A stretch of DNA of 64,000 nucleotides from Budorcas taxicolor (GCF_023091745.1 NC_068926.1:45966001-46030000), one strand, 5' to 3'. Positions 23,606 through 35,147 are shown, numbered from the stretch's first letter. The notes: generated from the sequence alone by a model not told the origin. A program made the numbers and translations.

Positions 23606-24427
23606 CATGCTGACGTCTAGGAATCTGTGGAGTAAAGTCCTGGAAGATGTCTTCACACTGAACTGTCCCTATTAGAATGGGTTTATCCTGATAGAATTTT
23701 GACCTCCCCAGAGACAAGGAGTTGAGCGCTCTGAGATAGGGCTCTGGCCTCTCCTACCACAGATGGAGCCTCAGGGCTCTCCTCAGAGGCCATCAATAAG
23801 CAGAGAGGGCAGAAGGGCAATGGGGTGTTTGCCCTTATCTTGGAAACAATTTAATTCAGCTTTCAGTAAGCGATCACCATTAGAATGAGGACATCAGCAT
23901 TAAACTAAGTAAATCTCCTTGGTTGTGATACGCAGGCTCCACTCGGCTAAAAATGCCTTTATCCTCTGGGTGGAGTTCTGAGCCACTCATTTCTTTGATG
24001 AGGGAGTCACAGCCATCAGTACTAACTATCGGGAGAATTTATCCACCATCATCCAACCCCCAAAATGCACGGATACGGAAGCTATTGCCCGAGTGAGGGG
24101 CCGGGTAATGAATCTGATGGTTGGCTTGGTTTTTAAATTCTGCATCATGATTACTTCTTAGCTGTAGAAGGTCTTCTACCAAAAGTGATATATCACAGTG
24201 GCAGGGGCGTGAACTCAGCCATCTGCCAGGTAGGAGGTGGGTGATTAACTGCTGAGATGCTCCAGATTGTTTCTTGTAGAGATCAGGGCACCTCCAGTGG
24301 AGGCATGGCATCTTTTGACCTCAGATGCCTGTTTCCTGCGTGTGGAACTCCTGGATGCTTTGGTTTGGGGTGTATCATTTGCATGTACTCAATGGCCAAC
24401 TAAGAAATGACAGCAACCTTTTTCTTA
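23606..24427. other. Single-copy DNA with candidate conserved block
   Basis: 23820-23990 is repeat-free and contains a GATA-like 'cttatctt' next to an AT-rich stretch with 'caatttaattc'. No gene is seen, and conservation cannot be judged from a single sequence. Confidence 0.35.
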
Positions 24428-24640
24428 AAATTTTAAAAATTTTATTTATTTATTTGACTGCACCACATCTTGGTTGCGGCACACAGATCTTCAGTCTTCC
24501 TTCTGGCAAGTGGAATTTTTAGTTGTGGCATGCAAACTCTTCATTGCGGCATGTGGGCTCTAGTTTCCTGAACAGGGGTTGAACCCAGGCCCCCTGAACT
24601 GGGAGTGCAGAGTCTTAGCCACTGAACCACCAGAAAGTCA
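24428..24640 (-). mobile_element. CHR-type tRNA SINE, minus strand
   Basis: Starts with reversed tail (TTTA)n, then 'ttgactgcaccacatcttggttgcggca', repeated 'ttgcggcatg' phrases, 'gggttgaacccaggc' and the reversed head 'agccactgaaccaccagaaagtc'. This is the cetartiodactyl tRNA-Glu-derived SINE class found in whales, hippos and ruminants. Confidence 0.88.
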
Positions 24641-27117
24641 TGGGATTTGTTTTGGGTATTAATGAGTCCCAAGGGAGGACCTTCAGAGAGTATTGCCCAC
24701 TTGTCTCTTATCAGAGAACAAGTGTTCAGTAGCTAGGGATAGCTCTACTTTTCAGCAAGTTGAGACTCAATCTAGTAGGATTCTAGTTGTTTTGATGCCA
24801 CCAAATGTCATCGGTGACATTTGTTTTGTCTGGGTACAGATCCAAGAAACCCTGTTGGTCTTGGATTGGATGTGGTTCAGGAATGCATTTTGAAGAGTCA
24901 AAGAAAGCATTGATATTTGGGATCTGGGTGTTGCTGGGATGGGGCTGCCATCAAGGTGGCAGGAGCTGGTGTTGGGAGGTCAAACGATCAGATACACCCT
25001 GAACATGTGCAGAACATCACTTGGCAGGATTGCAGTGGAGACAGAATTTGGAGGAGTGGAGCTAGAGATGCAGAGATGGGAGTTATTCACGTGATCCTTG
25101 GACCACAGGGGTAGCTGGAATTCTGAGAGAGTTTACAGTGAGAAGGTGGCCAATAATTGAACCTTGGAGGAATGGTTGCATTCAGGGGTCATGTGGAAGA
25201 GAGACAATGATGGAGGCAGATAAGGAATCAGACAGGCAGGAAGAAAACTGAAAGTACAGTACCAGAGAAATCAGTTGGTCTCTTGCAGAAATTGGTAAGT
25301 CATCTAAAATGTTTCAGAGAGAGTGAAGATGAAACCAAAGATAAGCCACCATCAGAGAGACTGTTTGCAAGAATACTGGCTCCTCACTTGGGTCAGAGCC
25401 TCTGGGTAAAGTCAGCTCCTAGCAAGGGGAAGGGGTGCGGAGGAAGATGGGCTGTTAGGATGCGCTGGTCCTGGGAGGCACTGCTTGCTGCCCTCATATC
25501 TCCCCTGGATTATGTGATTATGTCCTTCCACCCCCTACCTCATGCACTCACCGGGCATCCTTAGAGGAGATTTAATCAAGAAGAATAATGGACCTTATGG
25601 AGTTTGTCCAGATAAATGAGCTAATGGCCTGACTGCTGCACCTGTGTAGTCTACTCACATAATTGAGTATTCTGGAGCCTCCTCTGATTCTATTAGCTTA
25701 ACAAGTGGTGTTTGTCAATTACATTGCAAACAGATCTGTCCCATTTGTTCTATTCCTAGTTCTACAGATTCCCCAGGGGTGAGAGAGCTTTCCTAAGTGT
25801 ATTGACCTTCTCCCTTCTCTCCCTGCTGGGTCCTATCGCTGGACACTGAGCAGGCTCTTTCCACATGGGGTAGGGAGCATGGGGCACACAGAATGCTCAC
25901 ATCTGGCCCTGCTGGGAGTTATTCTGATTTTCCTAGCACTCATCCCAGGACACAGGCTGTAGCTGTTGTGGCGTTGTGTGAAGCTGGTCCCAAAGCTCGG
26001 AGATGCTGGAGAAGGTCAGGAGAGTACAGTCAGATAAGGCAATGGAGAATGCAGAAGTAAGGGCTGGAGCTCAAGCAGCCATTTTGGAGCATGAGGAGGA
26101 ATCAGCCATTGAGGAATTCCTAGAAGCAAAATAGATGAGCCTCTTTTTCTTATGACCATGAACAATGATGCTAGTCCTGGACCACATTTCTCTACACTCG
26201 GGTTTTGTGAGAGAGAGTAGCTTCTGCCTTGTGTGAGCTCTCGTGGACTGTGGTTTGCAGTTGCTCATGATTGACTTACCCCACCTGATGGAGCCACAAC
26301 AGGTGCATTTCTTTCTCCTGTGCTGTGCCGACTGGACAGAACAGCTGCCTTTCAACTCCTCAGAGAACAATGTGCTCACGAGTCCCCTGGGGCTGCCGAC
26401 ACAGCAGATGCTGATTCCTGGGCTGGGGCTGGGGCCTGGAGCCTGGGATTCTGCATTTCCAGCCTCCCAGGGGATAACATGTGTATGCAGCTCCCTGACC
26501 ACACATGGGGAAGCAGGGGCTTAGAACTCATCTGCCTTGGGGCCCCCTCTAAGGCAGCTCCTGCCCAGTGTCCCTCCACCCACAGCTGCAAGAGTAATTG
26601 CCGGAGAAGAGAAATCCACAGAGAGGACTTTCATGTGGCAGGCCTGGTGGGAAGTGAGGGCTCCCCCACACATCGCCTCTCTTTGCCTGGCTTCCCCTGT
26701 GAGCTTCATTCCACAGCAGTCTTGCACCTAAAAGACAGGAAGTTGGGGCATCAGTGAGGGATGCAGATCAGCAGCCCAGGAAGGACCTAGCAGACACATT
26801 AATAGTCTGGCAAGTGCATTTTTCACATTGCTGGTTTGAGTGGCTTTCTTTGTGTTTTCTGATGCTTGGTTACAAGCTGCAGGCTGCAGGCAGGGAGCCT
26901 AATTGACCCCACTCACAGCTGAGGATGCTGGGATCAGAAGGTGTCTCTCCACCTGCTTCAGTGCTCCCTGGGGCCCGGCAGTCCTTGTTATCACCCTGTT
27001 CTGCCGGGAGCAAGCAAGTTCTGGGATCCATCCTCTGATGTCTCTGCTGTGCCTGTGTTCTCTTCCCAGCCAGGTAAAGATTTCTGCTGCTTGCTGAGCA
27101 AAACAGTCCCATACATG
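24641..27117. other. Single-copy DNA, no gene seen
   Basis: 24860-25260 has the phrase order of an old mammalian repeat ('accttggaggaatggttgcattcaggggtca', 'caatgatggaggcagataagga') that I cannot name. No coding signature is seen in 25283-26760 despite frames of up to 145 codons. Confidence 0.35.
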
Positions 27118-27440
27118 ATTTTTTTCTTTTTTTTTTTTTGAAATATGGATCAAATTTTATGTCAACAGCACAATTTATCCTTCTTGGTTTAACATTTTTC
27201 TCAAGTGGTTGCTTGAGCAGTTTTCAACCAGCCTGTGAACATCAAACTCCTGTTCAATATACTTCTTTAAATTTACTTCCAATTCGCATGTATTGTCATG
27301 GCTTTAATCAGGGAATAAAATCAAGTTTTGGTTCCACTCTTTTTCCGCTTGGTTTGTACATTCCCTGGTATCCAGTTGCCAACCAGTGTGTTTGGAAGGT
27401 AATCTGGTACTTTTCAGAGTAACTATTGCAAGATACATAT
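27118..27440 (-). pseudogene. Candidate processed retrocopy, minus strand, parent unknown
   Basis: A 21-base T run with one C (27119-27139) looks like the poly(A) tail of a minus-strand insertion. About 15-20 bases inside it on the minus strand is CATAAA, a known weak variant of the polyadenylation signal. About 290 bp of non-repetitive AT-rich sequence follow, as expected for a 3'-UTR-derived retrocopy. A weak 6-bp direct repeat (atacat) occurs on both sides. No parent gene is recognised and no convincing reading frame remains; it could also be an unrecognised SINE-like element. Confidence 0.3.
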
Positions 27441-27499
27441 TGTAGAAAGATTTTAAGTGATATATATCAACAAAGCTCTTTTAAAAAATAAAAGGAAGG

Positions 27500-27795
27500 A
27501 GGACTCCCCTGCTGGCACAGTGGAAAGGAACCTGTCTGCCAGTGCAGGGATCAGGTGTTCGATCCCTGGTCCGGGAAGATTCCACATGCTGAGGAGCATG
27601 TGTGCCACAACTTCTGAGCTCATGCTCCAGAGCCTGTGAACTGCAACTACTGAATCCCGTGTGCCTAGAGCCTGTGCTCTGTAACAGAAGACACTGCAAT
27701 GAGAAGCCCGTGCGCCACAACTAGAGAAAGCTTGAGAAAGAAACGAAGACCCAGTGCAACCAAAAATAAAAACAAAAGGAAAGAAAAAAAATCAA
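27500..27795 (+). mobile_element. CHR-type tRNA SINE, long form, plus strand
   Basis: Head 'ggactcccctgctggcaca', then 'gtgttcgatccctggtcc', serial 'gcaac/gccacaact' phrases, 'gagaagcccgtgcgccacaact' and an A-rich tail with (AAAT)n from 27765. A longer relative of the element at 24428, in opposite orientation. Confidence 0.88.
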
Positions 27796-28502
27796 TAATC
27801 ATATCATCAGGAGAGAACCACTGGAGCTGTTTTGGTGCAGAGTGTGCCTGTGTGTGCCTATATTACCACATACACAGATAGTTCAGTCTTTTAAATGAAA
27901 ATAGGCGGATTCTCGGCACTTTGTTTTAACCTGTGTTTTTGTTCAATAATATGATGTGACTCTGCCTTCACTTTTGCCTTTTATTTAATACCCCCTCTAG
28001 CGATGATGGTCTCTTCTGGTGAAGATCGGAATCAGCAGGGAGCCTTTAACAATGAGTGGATCCCTTGGCTCCTCCCTGCAGACTCTCTGCGTGTGGCATG
28101 TAGGATCAATAGCATTTTATATTGATGTCTAAGTGTTCGGTACCACGTTGTTAAATGGAGGCTATTTTGGATGTTTTCCTATTATAAATAAACTTGCCTC
28201 CATGGTGACTAACAGTCCTGTGCTTCTCACACTTTAGTGGGATCATACTCAGAAGAGAACAGCACAGAATTGGTGCCCAGAGAGTGCAGGTGGCTGTTAG
28301 TGGATCACCTGCAATGGAGCATGTGATGTATAAGAGCCTCTGTGGGCCAGGCTGTCACTTTATTCACTGACACAGGTGACCTCTGCTGTGGTAGGTGGTT
28401 TTTAGAACCCCTTCCTCACCTGGAGGGTGCATTACTACTTGTCATGGGTTTCAGGAGAACCCCCTGTATCATGACACCCCTCCAAGCATCTGGTCAGACC
28501 CC
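27796..28502. other. Single-copy DNA, no gene seen
   Basis: 28120-28200 resembles an old LINE fragment ('ttttcctattataaata') but is too short to assign. Confidence 0.35.
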
Positions 28503-28735
28503 ACTGAGCACCTACTGTGTACATTCATAATGCCAGGTAGTTACTGAGCATCTGCTGCATAGATCCACAGGGCTAGACCATCACTAAGTGCTTACTGTAT
28601 ACATCTGTGTCACTGCTGAGTACCTACTATATACACCCACAGTTCCAGGTCATTGCTGAGAATCTACTGCATGCATTCATGGTGCCAAGTCATTGCTGAA
28701 CACTTAATGTGTGCCTTTGTATTCCAGAAATTAGG
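28503..28735 (+). repeat. Degenerate 40-bp tandem array with a MIR-core-like unit
   Basis: Six units start with ctgag/ctaag/ctgaa at 28504, 28544, 28584, 28616, 28656 and 28696: four intervals of exactly 40 and one of 32. Each unit reads roughly CTGAGCACCTACTGTGTACA followed by a variable 'ccaggtcatt' part. The consensus resembles the conserved core phrase of MIR ('ctgagcacctactatgtgcca'), suggesting that a MIR segment was amplified in tandem. Heavily diverged, so old. Confidence 0.8.
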
Positions 28736-29198
28736 GCACAGGGCTTATGGGACTGACCCTCACTGACATGTCCTGGCTTTTCTTCTCCATCCCCCCATTA
28801 GCTGCTCAGGGAGAGCAACCTGGTGCTGTCATCAGAAGCAGGAGCACATTTTCAAGAATCCCCTTCCCAAACACCTGATATGCAGCAGATTCAATTTTTG
28901 AGCCCTGCAAAAATGAAGCTTTTTGTAAGCATCCAGATTAATCTCAATTTCTACATCCAAAATTGCTGATTGTACCATGCCCAATCTAAGTCAGTTCTAA
29001 GTAAATGTGGTCCTGTCACAGTCAGGATGTGCCTCCCTCCATCCTTTCCTGGGGGCTGTGGGTCTGGATGCCTCTGGATCCTGGACCATCAGCTCCCTCT
29101 CCACTAGCATCCAATCATAAGCTGGTCCTTGTGGGTAGATGGATGGATGGATGAAGAGAATGGGAGTAAACATCTTTGACCAATTGTGCCAAATGCAT
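28736..29198. other. Single-copy DNA, no gene seen
   Basis: Contains a short (GGAT)n-like run at about 29137-29153. Otherwise nothing is recognised. Confidence 0.4.
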
Positions 29199-29221
29199 TT
29201 GGGACTATGTATGTGTGTTCA

Positions 29222-29776
29222 TGAAATTAAAAGAAGCTTACTCCTTGGAAGAAAAGTTATGACCAACCTAGATAGTATATTCAAAAGCAGAGACATTACT
29301 TTGCCGACTAAGGTCCGTCTAGTCAAGGCTATGGTTTTTCCTGTGGTCATGTATGGATGTGAAAGTTAGACTGTGAAGAAGGCTGAGTGCCTAAGAATTG
29401 ATATTTTTGAACTGTGGTGTTGGAGAAGACTCTTGAGAGTCCCTTGGACTGCAAGGAGATCCAACCAGTCCGTTCTGAAGGAGATCAGCCCTGGGATTTC
29501 TTTGGAAGGAATGATGCTAAAGCTGAAGCTCCAGTACTTTGGCCACCTCACGCGAAGCGTTGACTCATTGGAAAAGACTCTGATGCTGGGAGGGATTGGG
29601 GGCAGGAGGAGAAGGGGACGACAGAGGATGAGATGGCTGGATGGCATCACTGACTCGATGGACGTGAGTCTGAGTGAACTCTGGGAGTTGGTGATGGACA
29701 GGGAGGCCTGGCATGCTGCGATTCACGGGGTCGCAAAGAGTCGGACATGACTGAGCAACTGAACTGAACTGAACTG
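29222..29776 (+). mobile_element. BovB LINE, 5'-truncated, with 11-bp target duplication
   Basis: Carries the last ~555 bp of BovB: ORF2 C-terminal sequence ('gaaattaaaagaagcttactcc' onward) and the 3' tail ending in (ACTGA)n. The direct repeat atgtgtgttca flanks it at 29211-29221 and 29777-29787 (11/11). A TAG interrupts the frame at about 29366. It landed in the tail end of a pre-existing minus-strand Bov-tA, which resumes at 29788. Confidence 0.93.
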
Positions 29777-29787
29777 ATGTGTGTTCA

Positions 29788-29990
29788 GTTGTGTCTGAAT
29801 CTTTGCGACCCCATGGACTGTAGCCTGTCACGCTCCTCTGTCCATGGACTTTTTTAGGCAAGAAATACTGGAACAGGTCATCATTTCCTACTCCAGGGGA
29901 TATTCCTGAACAAGGGATCAAAACTGCATTTCACCTACATCTCCTGAATTGGCAGACAGATTCTTTACCACTGTGCCACCTGGGAAGCCC
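29788..29990 (-). mobile_element. Bov-tA SINE, minus strand, hit by BovB at its tail
   Basis: From the right it starts at the reversed head 'gccacctgggaagccc', and from the left it joins 29211-29221 across the BovB insertion. Eroded flanks 'ttgggacta' (about 29199) and 'ttgggaata' (about 29993) may be its own target duplication. It is therefore older than the BovB copy. Confidence 0.85.
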
Positions 29991-30660
29991 ACTTGGGAAT
30001 ACCCCAGAGGCTATTTCTCTGACCACCTCTCTCAGTCATTGACCATCCAGGGCTTATCTCACCCCAACAACAGTGTCGCTGTCACCCAGGAAATCTTGAA
30101 CAAATCAGCAGAGCGAAAGAAAAAAGGCATTGTTCATGTCACATACTGATTTCTTCCCAGAATGCTCTGAAGAAGCCCCAGGGAAGATATGAAAAATCAA
30201 CAGAAAGCTAAGTAGGTGGTAGAACCAACAGTTTTCTTACAAAACGCATTAAAGCAGGGTGGGATCCTTGGATGGTGTTTGGGGCATGGAGATACTATCT
30301 GAGCTTGTGGAGAAGGACTGCACGTCAGTCTCAGTTGCATGGAGGAGTCACCAGGAGAGATGTACAATTCTGACTTCTAGACTGTTCCCCAGGTCAACTG
30401 CAACAGGACCTCTGAAGGTGGGAGCCAGGATCCTGCCATTCAAAAGCCTCCCTGGTGATTCTAATGTAGCTGCTTTGAAAGCCTCCAGTGTAAAACCCCT
30501 CCCCAACCTGAGCACACGGTTGGTGGAGAGCTGTTGGGCTAACTCACAGCCCTCCTACCTCTAGAGCTGGTGAATTCTCAGAACCACCCTCTGACCTTCC
30601 TTTCCAGAGCCAGAGGCTCAGCGAACACATTCTGTTCTTTGGGCTGAGCCCCGCTCCGTC
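29991..30660. other. Mostly single-copy, weak MER5-like segment
   Basis: 30328-30525 has a MER5-like order ('aggagtcaccaggagag' ... 'cctccctggtgattctaatgtagctg'); the assignment is weak. No gene. Confidence 0.35.
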
Positions 30661-30888
30661 TGGGCTTCCCAGGTGGCACTAGCGGTAAAGAACCTGACTG
30701 CTGATGCAGGAGACGTAAGAGAAGCTGGTTCAATCCCTGGGTCAAGAAGATCCCCTGGAGGAGGGCATGGCAACTCACTTCAGTGTTCTTGTTTGGAGAA
30801 TCCCATGGACAGAGGAGCCTGTTGGACTAAGTCCATAGGGTCACAAAGAGTCAGACACGACTGAAGTGACCTAGCATGCATGCACGTC
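30661..30888 (+). mobile_element. Bov-tA SINE
   Basis: Complete head, body and tail ('gggcttcccaggtggcact' to 'agacacgactgaagtgacc'), ending in a short (GCAT)n. No clean target duplication found. Confidence 0.9.
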
Positions 30889-31226
30889 CTCCCTCTAGTT
30901 GGAGGAGGTCATGGAGAGGATGTGACCATGGGTTAACCTGCCAGCTGGCCCCTGGACAACTGGAGGTTCCTATCCCTGTCCTGTCTTTGTAAGGTACTAT
31001 CTGCCCTCATTCCCACAGTTGCAGCCATTTTCAAGGAAGCAGCCATGAGAGGGAAGGTGTGGCTCAGACCATCTGGGCATGATCGTGACTTGACTTAACC
31101 CTGTTATGTCCTCTGTGTAAACTTACAAGATTCTGGCAGGTGGATGAGAAGATATACTCATCTTACAGCCACTTAAGACAGCCATGTGTAGGTCCCCTTG
31201 CTTGTTAAATCCGCCACCTACCGGTC

Positions 31227-32277
31227 CCACAAACTGTGGAAAATTCTTAAAGAGATGGGAATACCAGACCACCTGACCTGCCTCCTGAGAAATCTGTATG
31301 GAGGTCAAGAAACAACAGTTAGAACTGGACATGGAACAACAAGCTGTTTCCAAATTGGGAAAGGAGTACGTCAAGGCTGTATATTGTCACCCTGCTTATT
31401 TAATTTATATGCAGAGTACATCATGCAAAATGCTAGGATGGATGAAGCACAAGCTGGAATCAAGATTGCTGGGAGAAATATCAATAACCTCAGATATGCA
31501 GATGACACCACCCTTATGGCAGAAAGTGAAAAAGAACTAAAGAGCCTCTTGAGAAAAGTGAAAGAGGAGAGTGAGAAGGTTTGCTTAAAGTTCAACATTC
31601 AGAAAACGAAGATCATGGTATCTGGTCCCATCACTTTCCCATCATGGCAAATAGATGGGAAAACAATGGAAACAGTGTCAGACTTTATTTTCTTGGGCTC
31701 AAAAATCACTGCAGATGGTGACTGCATCCATGAAATTAAAAGATGGCTGCTCCTTGGAAGAAAAGTTATGACCAACCTAGACAGCATATTAAAAAGCAGA
31801 GACATTACTTTGCCAACAAAGGTCCATCTAGTCAAAGCTATGGTTTTTCCAGTAGTCATGTGTGGATGTGAGAGTTGGACTATAAAGAAAGCTGAGCACC
31901 AGAGAATCGATGCTTTTGAACTGCGGTGTTGGAGAAGACTCTTGAGAGTCCATTGGACTGCAAGGAGATACAACCAGTCAAAACTAAAGGAAATCAGTCC
32001 TGAATATTCATTGGAAGGACTGATATTGAAGCTGAAACTCCAATACTTTGGCCACCTCATGTGAAGAGCTGACTCATTTGAAAAGACCCTGATACTGGGA
32101 AAGATTGAAGGTGGGAGGAGAAGGGGACAACAGAATGGTTGGATGGCATCACTGACTTGATGGGGCATGAGTTTGAGCAAGCTCCGGGAGTTGGTGATAG
32201 ACAGGGAGTGCAGCGGTGTACTACATACAATCCATGGGGCCTCAGAGTTGAACTTGACTGAGCAACTGAACTGACTA
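31227..32277 (+). pseudogene. BovB ORF2 reverse-transcriptase remnant (5'-truncated BovB insertion)
   Basis: BovB is an RTE-clade non-LTR retrotransposon; ORF2 encodes an endonuclease and a reverse transcriptase acting by target-primed reverse transcription. This copy begins within the RT palm. Visible are the motif B region (QGCILSP at about 31372), the catalytic YADD motif (31495-31506) and the C-terminal domain through 'LQYFGHLM'. The endonuclease and the N-terminal RT fingers are absent. The frame is open to 32064, where CGA-to-TGA type decay ends it; frameshifts follow to the (ACTGA)n tail. Flanks acctaccggtc (31216-31226) and acctaccagtc (32278-32288) are a 10/11 target duplication. Non-functional. 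Confidence 0.92.
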
Positions 32278-32288
32278 ACCTACCAGTC

Positions 32289-32990
32289 TGGATCGGTCTG
32301 TGTCTTCCTTTAGTCTCTCCCTGCCTCCACATATGGAGGCCCCTTCTGTGAACCAACACCTGTCTGAAGGGCCTGAGAGTGACATTTGTTTATTGTGTGC
32401 CCAGCCTCCCTTTCTCTCTTTCCTAACTTGGTCTCTGTTCACCCCTGGAGCATCTCCCTATTGCCCAGGACCCCAGATGTGGGCTCTGTGGGTTGGGTCA
32501 CACCTTCCAGGTCTGGGCCAATTAGAGCTTCCATCTGAACCACAGTGATTGATTCAAGAAAGGTCATGTGACTCAAACCAGCACTCTCCAGCCTAAACAG
32601 AAAAAACACTGGTCTTCAGCTTGAATGTCTCTGACATGATGGTCAGCATTTTTTTGTCTATTGAATCATGAATCAGGAGGAGGTTTGAGTTTCTGGACAG
32701 AGCCAGCTACAGGGAAGGAGAGGAAAGAATGGACCCTGGTGATTTCACGGGAGTCCCTGGATCAAGCCAGGCCTGATATCCACCCTAGACTCTCCAGCTA
32801 AGTGCACCAGTGAGTGTCTTTTCATGTAAGTTGGTTTGGTTTAGGTCTGGTGTTGCTCATGATACGAAACTATCCTGAGATATGATGGCCTGCTGGTCTT
32901 CCTCTGGCTTTAGTCGTGCCTACACCCAGTCCCTGAACATTTTGTTCTTCTCCACTTAGAGCTCCAGCTACTTTGAGAGATCTTCCAGTT
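32289..32990. other. Single-copy DNA, no gene seen
   Basis: 32500-32600 may be a fragment of the unassigned old repeat seen at 3776 ('gaaaggtcatgtgactcaaacc'). Nothing else. Confidence 0.35.
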
Positions 32991-32994
32991 CAGC

Positions 32995-33190
32995 ATCAGG
33001 AGCCAGATGGCCTGGTTCAGACTGTGGCCCAGCCACTCATGAGCTGTATAAACACAGGCAAGTTACCCTCAGCACCTCATCTACAGTATGGACATGCTAT
33101 TAATGTGCTCGTTAAGTTTTCCTGACTCTGCAGGCTGAATGAAGATCAAAAGAGGAGGTGTGTTTAAAGCAGCAAGCACTGACAGTTAGC
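32995..33190 (+). mobile_element. MIR SINE, plus strand
   Basis: 'gagccagatggcctggttcagactgtggc', 'tcatgagctgtataaacacaggcaagttac' and 'cacctcatctacagtatgg' follow the MIR consensus from tRNA-like part to core. Confidence 0.65.
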
Positions 33191-33239
33191 CCCGTGTCAG
33201 TGTCAAGTTGGGTACAGTGACTTTTGTATCTAGGTGGTC

Positions 33240-33620
33240 GGCATCCTCTGACCTCAGGGCCTTTGCACCTGCTGTTCCCTCTGCTTGGAATGGCCTGTCC
33301 TTTGGCTGCATATCCTCCAGATGTCAGCTCCCTGAACTTCTCTGTTACGTATTCCCAAACCCTCCATCATCTTCTGTCCCGTTACACAATGCAGTCTGCC
33401 ATTCTGCATTTTTAGATTATTGACTCCTTTTCTGTATCCCTTTCTAGCCTGTGAGTTCGAGGGCAGAGGATGTGTCTGTTTTTCCATGATTTGTGTTGAC
33501 AGAGGAGACTGGCGGGCTATAGTCGGTGGGGCCATATAGTTGGACACACGGGAATGCACGTATCTTCAATACCAAGGTCAGAGTCTGGGTCCTCAGAAAA
33601 TGCATAATAAATGAATGAAT
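33240..33620 (+). mobile_element. L2 3' end with a small BovA fragment inside
   Basis: 'cctctgacctcagggcctttgcacctgctgttcc', 'ctgcttggaatggcctg', 'cctgtgagttcgagggcagagg' and the terminal 'aataaatgaatgaatgg' are the classical L2 3' terminus. 33500-33545 ('acagaggagactggcgggct') is a BovA-like scrap inserted before the last L2 segment. Open frames here are L2-derived and non-coding. Confidence 0.7.
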
Positions 33621-35133
33621 GGAATGTTCTGACCACTCAGGGGCTGCTTGCTCCCTGGGAATAAAAGGCTTGTGACTCTGGCCAACATCACAGAGATCAC
33701 AGGAAGGAGAGACACCCCGGTACACAAGACTGTGAGGCGCTGCTCCAGGCTTCCTGAATGACCATCAGGGCTTCAGCTGGAAGGGCTACAGGCACTCTAT
33801 GACCTCACACTGGTATTGAGGATGTAGACAATATTGATGACCTGATGGGGAGGGCACTTGTTCTTGGACCCACTCAGCACCTGCAGTGGGCCGCAAATCT
33901 CTAGCAAGATCCACGGTGGGCATGTGGCTGAGCTGTGTACCACCTGGGGTTTAGTACATGGGCTATAACACGAACATAATTATCCTTAAAGGGCAACCGG
34001 GTCCCTTCCCCTTCTAAATGCACTTGAACATTACGAGCTTTTAATTAAAACTAAGGCAGCTGTCACTCTGTGCTAAGACCATGCATAAGAAATGAGAAGA
34101 TGCAGAGGATGCTAAGAAGGACTAGTGCTGATATTATAACACAAGGTAATTGAAATGATGTTCCATGAAATGTGTTTTGTTCTTGAAATTGGAATTGACT
34201 TTGATGGCTTTCAAAGCCTCACTGCATTTTTAATCCATGCAGGTACTTCCTTTTCCATTCTCCAGGCTCTGCCAGGATCACCGGGGACCAGTGACATACT
34301 GGGAGCTGGAAAGAGCATGAACTTGAACAGAACTGTGGTAAGGACGGTCCAGCTCCCAAGCCTGTCCCATGCTGGGCAGCACTGGGGACGTCTGGAGTCT
34401 GGGTGCAGAGGGCAAGGGTCCCAGTTCCATCACTGCTGAACAGAAGCATTAGTGATGTCCCAAGTAAGCCGAGTCCAAGGCTATTCTCTGCTCGTGGGTC
34501 ACAGTCTCCAGCAGGGACAGGTCAAGATTCTCTAGGTCCAAGCTACAGACTTGGACTCTGGCCAGTGCCAAGCACCAGAAAATTTGGGGACACTTAGAAA
34601 TTTAATGGATTTTCATCCAGAACTTAAAAATTTCCTCTGCTCTCCTACTACTCTGTGTGTGCTGCATGAAGCAAAGGGAGCGGGGAGCTCGGAGTGACTT
34701 CCCAGCAACGTGTGTGAAACAGCCTCCTCACCCCACCCAGGGTGAGAGCTTCCCTCAGGGACCCAACAGATGACTCCACCTCCCAGGGTTACCTTCCTCC
34801 ATCCGTCCCAGCCTGGCAAGTTATCCACATCTTTGTGAGTGCTGACCTACAGCAGGGAGAGCCTTTCGAGGTCACTGCAAAGCTGAAGAATAAAAATGCT
34901 CCCAGGATAGAAAGTCCAAGTGCAGCATTGCTCCCCATCTTTCATCAACAACCTCCTCATGAAGGTCCCTGGCCTTGTCTTTTCTCTGAGCTGTCGGGGT
35001 GGATGCAGGAAACACCAGTGCTCCCTCACGGAACACCAGCACGTCCCAATTCCTGGGGATGCCCAGGGCCTCCTACCACCTGAGGGATCTCCGCATTGTG
35101 GCCTCGCAGTCACAACATCCCAATTAAGCCCAC
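33621..35133. other. Single-copy DNA with candidate conserved block
   Basis: 34000-34170 is AT-rich, repeat-free and contains TTTAATTAAAA, so it could be a conserved non-coding element. 34740-35110 has modest open frames without domains. Confidence 0.35.
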
Positions 35134-35147
35134 TTCTGGTAATTGGG

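Larger units (their letters stand above)
22718..23620 (+). mobile_element. MER5A DNA transposon relic, split by an LTR and a SINE
   Basis: The left part (22718-22774) has 'ggttctcagagtgaggcccctgg' and 'cagcatcagcatcacctggga'. The right part resumes at 23269 with 'aaatgtagactcttgg', 'ctaggggtggag' and 'ggttttaacaagccctccaggt', then 'gatgctcatgctga' after the SINE. Together they give the MER5A (hAT-Charlie, non-autonomous) order. Both interrupting elements carry target duplications within MER5A sequence. Confidence 0.75.

Noticed and set aside
27138..27422. 94-codon plus-strand frame with a hydrophobic stretch
   Set aside because: It is antisense to the probable poly(A)-tailed insertion and matches nothing I know.
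28050..28110. Possible 5.8S rRNA-like phrase ('gtggatccctt ggctc')
   Set aside because: The match is limited to about 12 bases and does not continue.
28503..28735. CRISPR-like regular spacing
   Set aside because: Units are adjacent and diverged, with no repeat-spacer alternation, and the DNA is mammalian.
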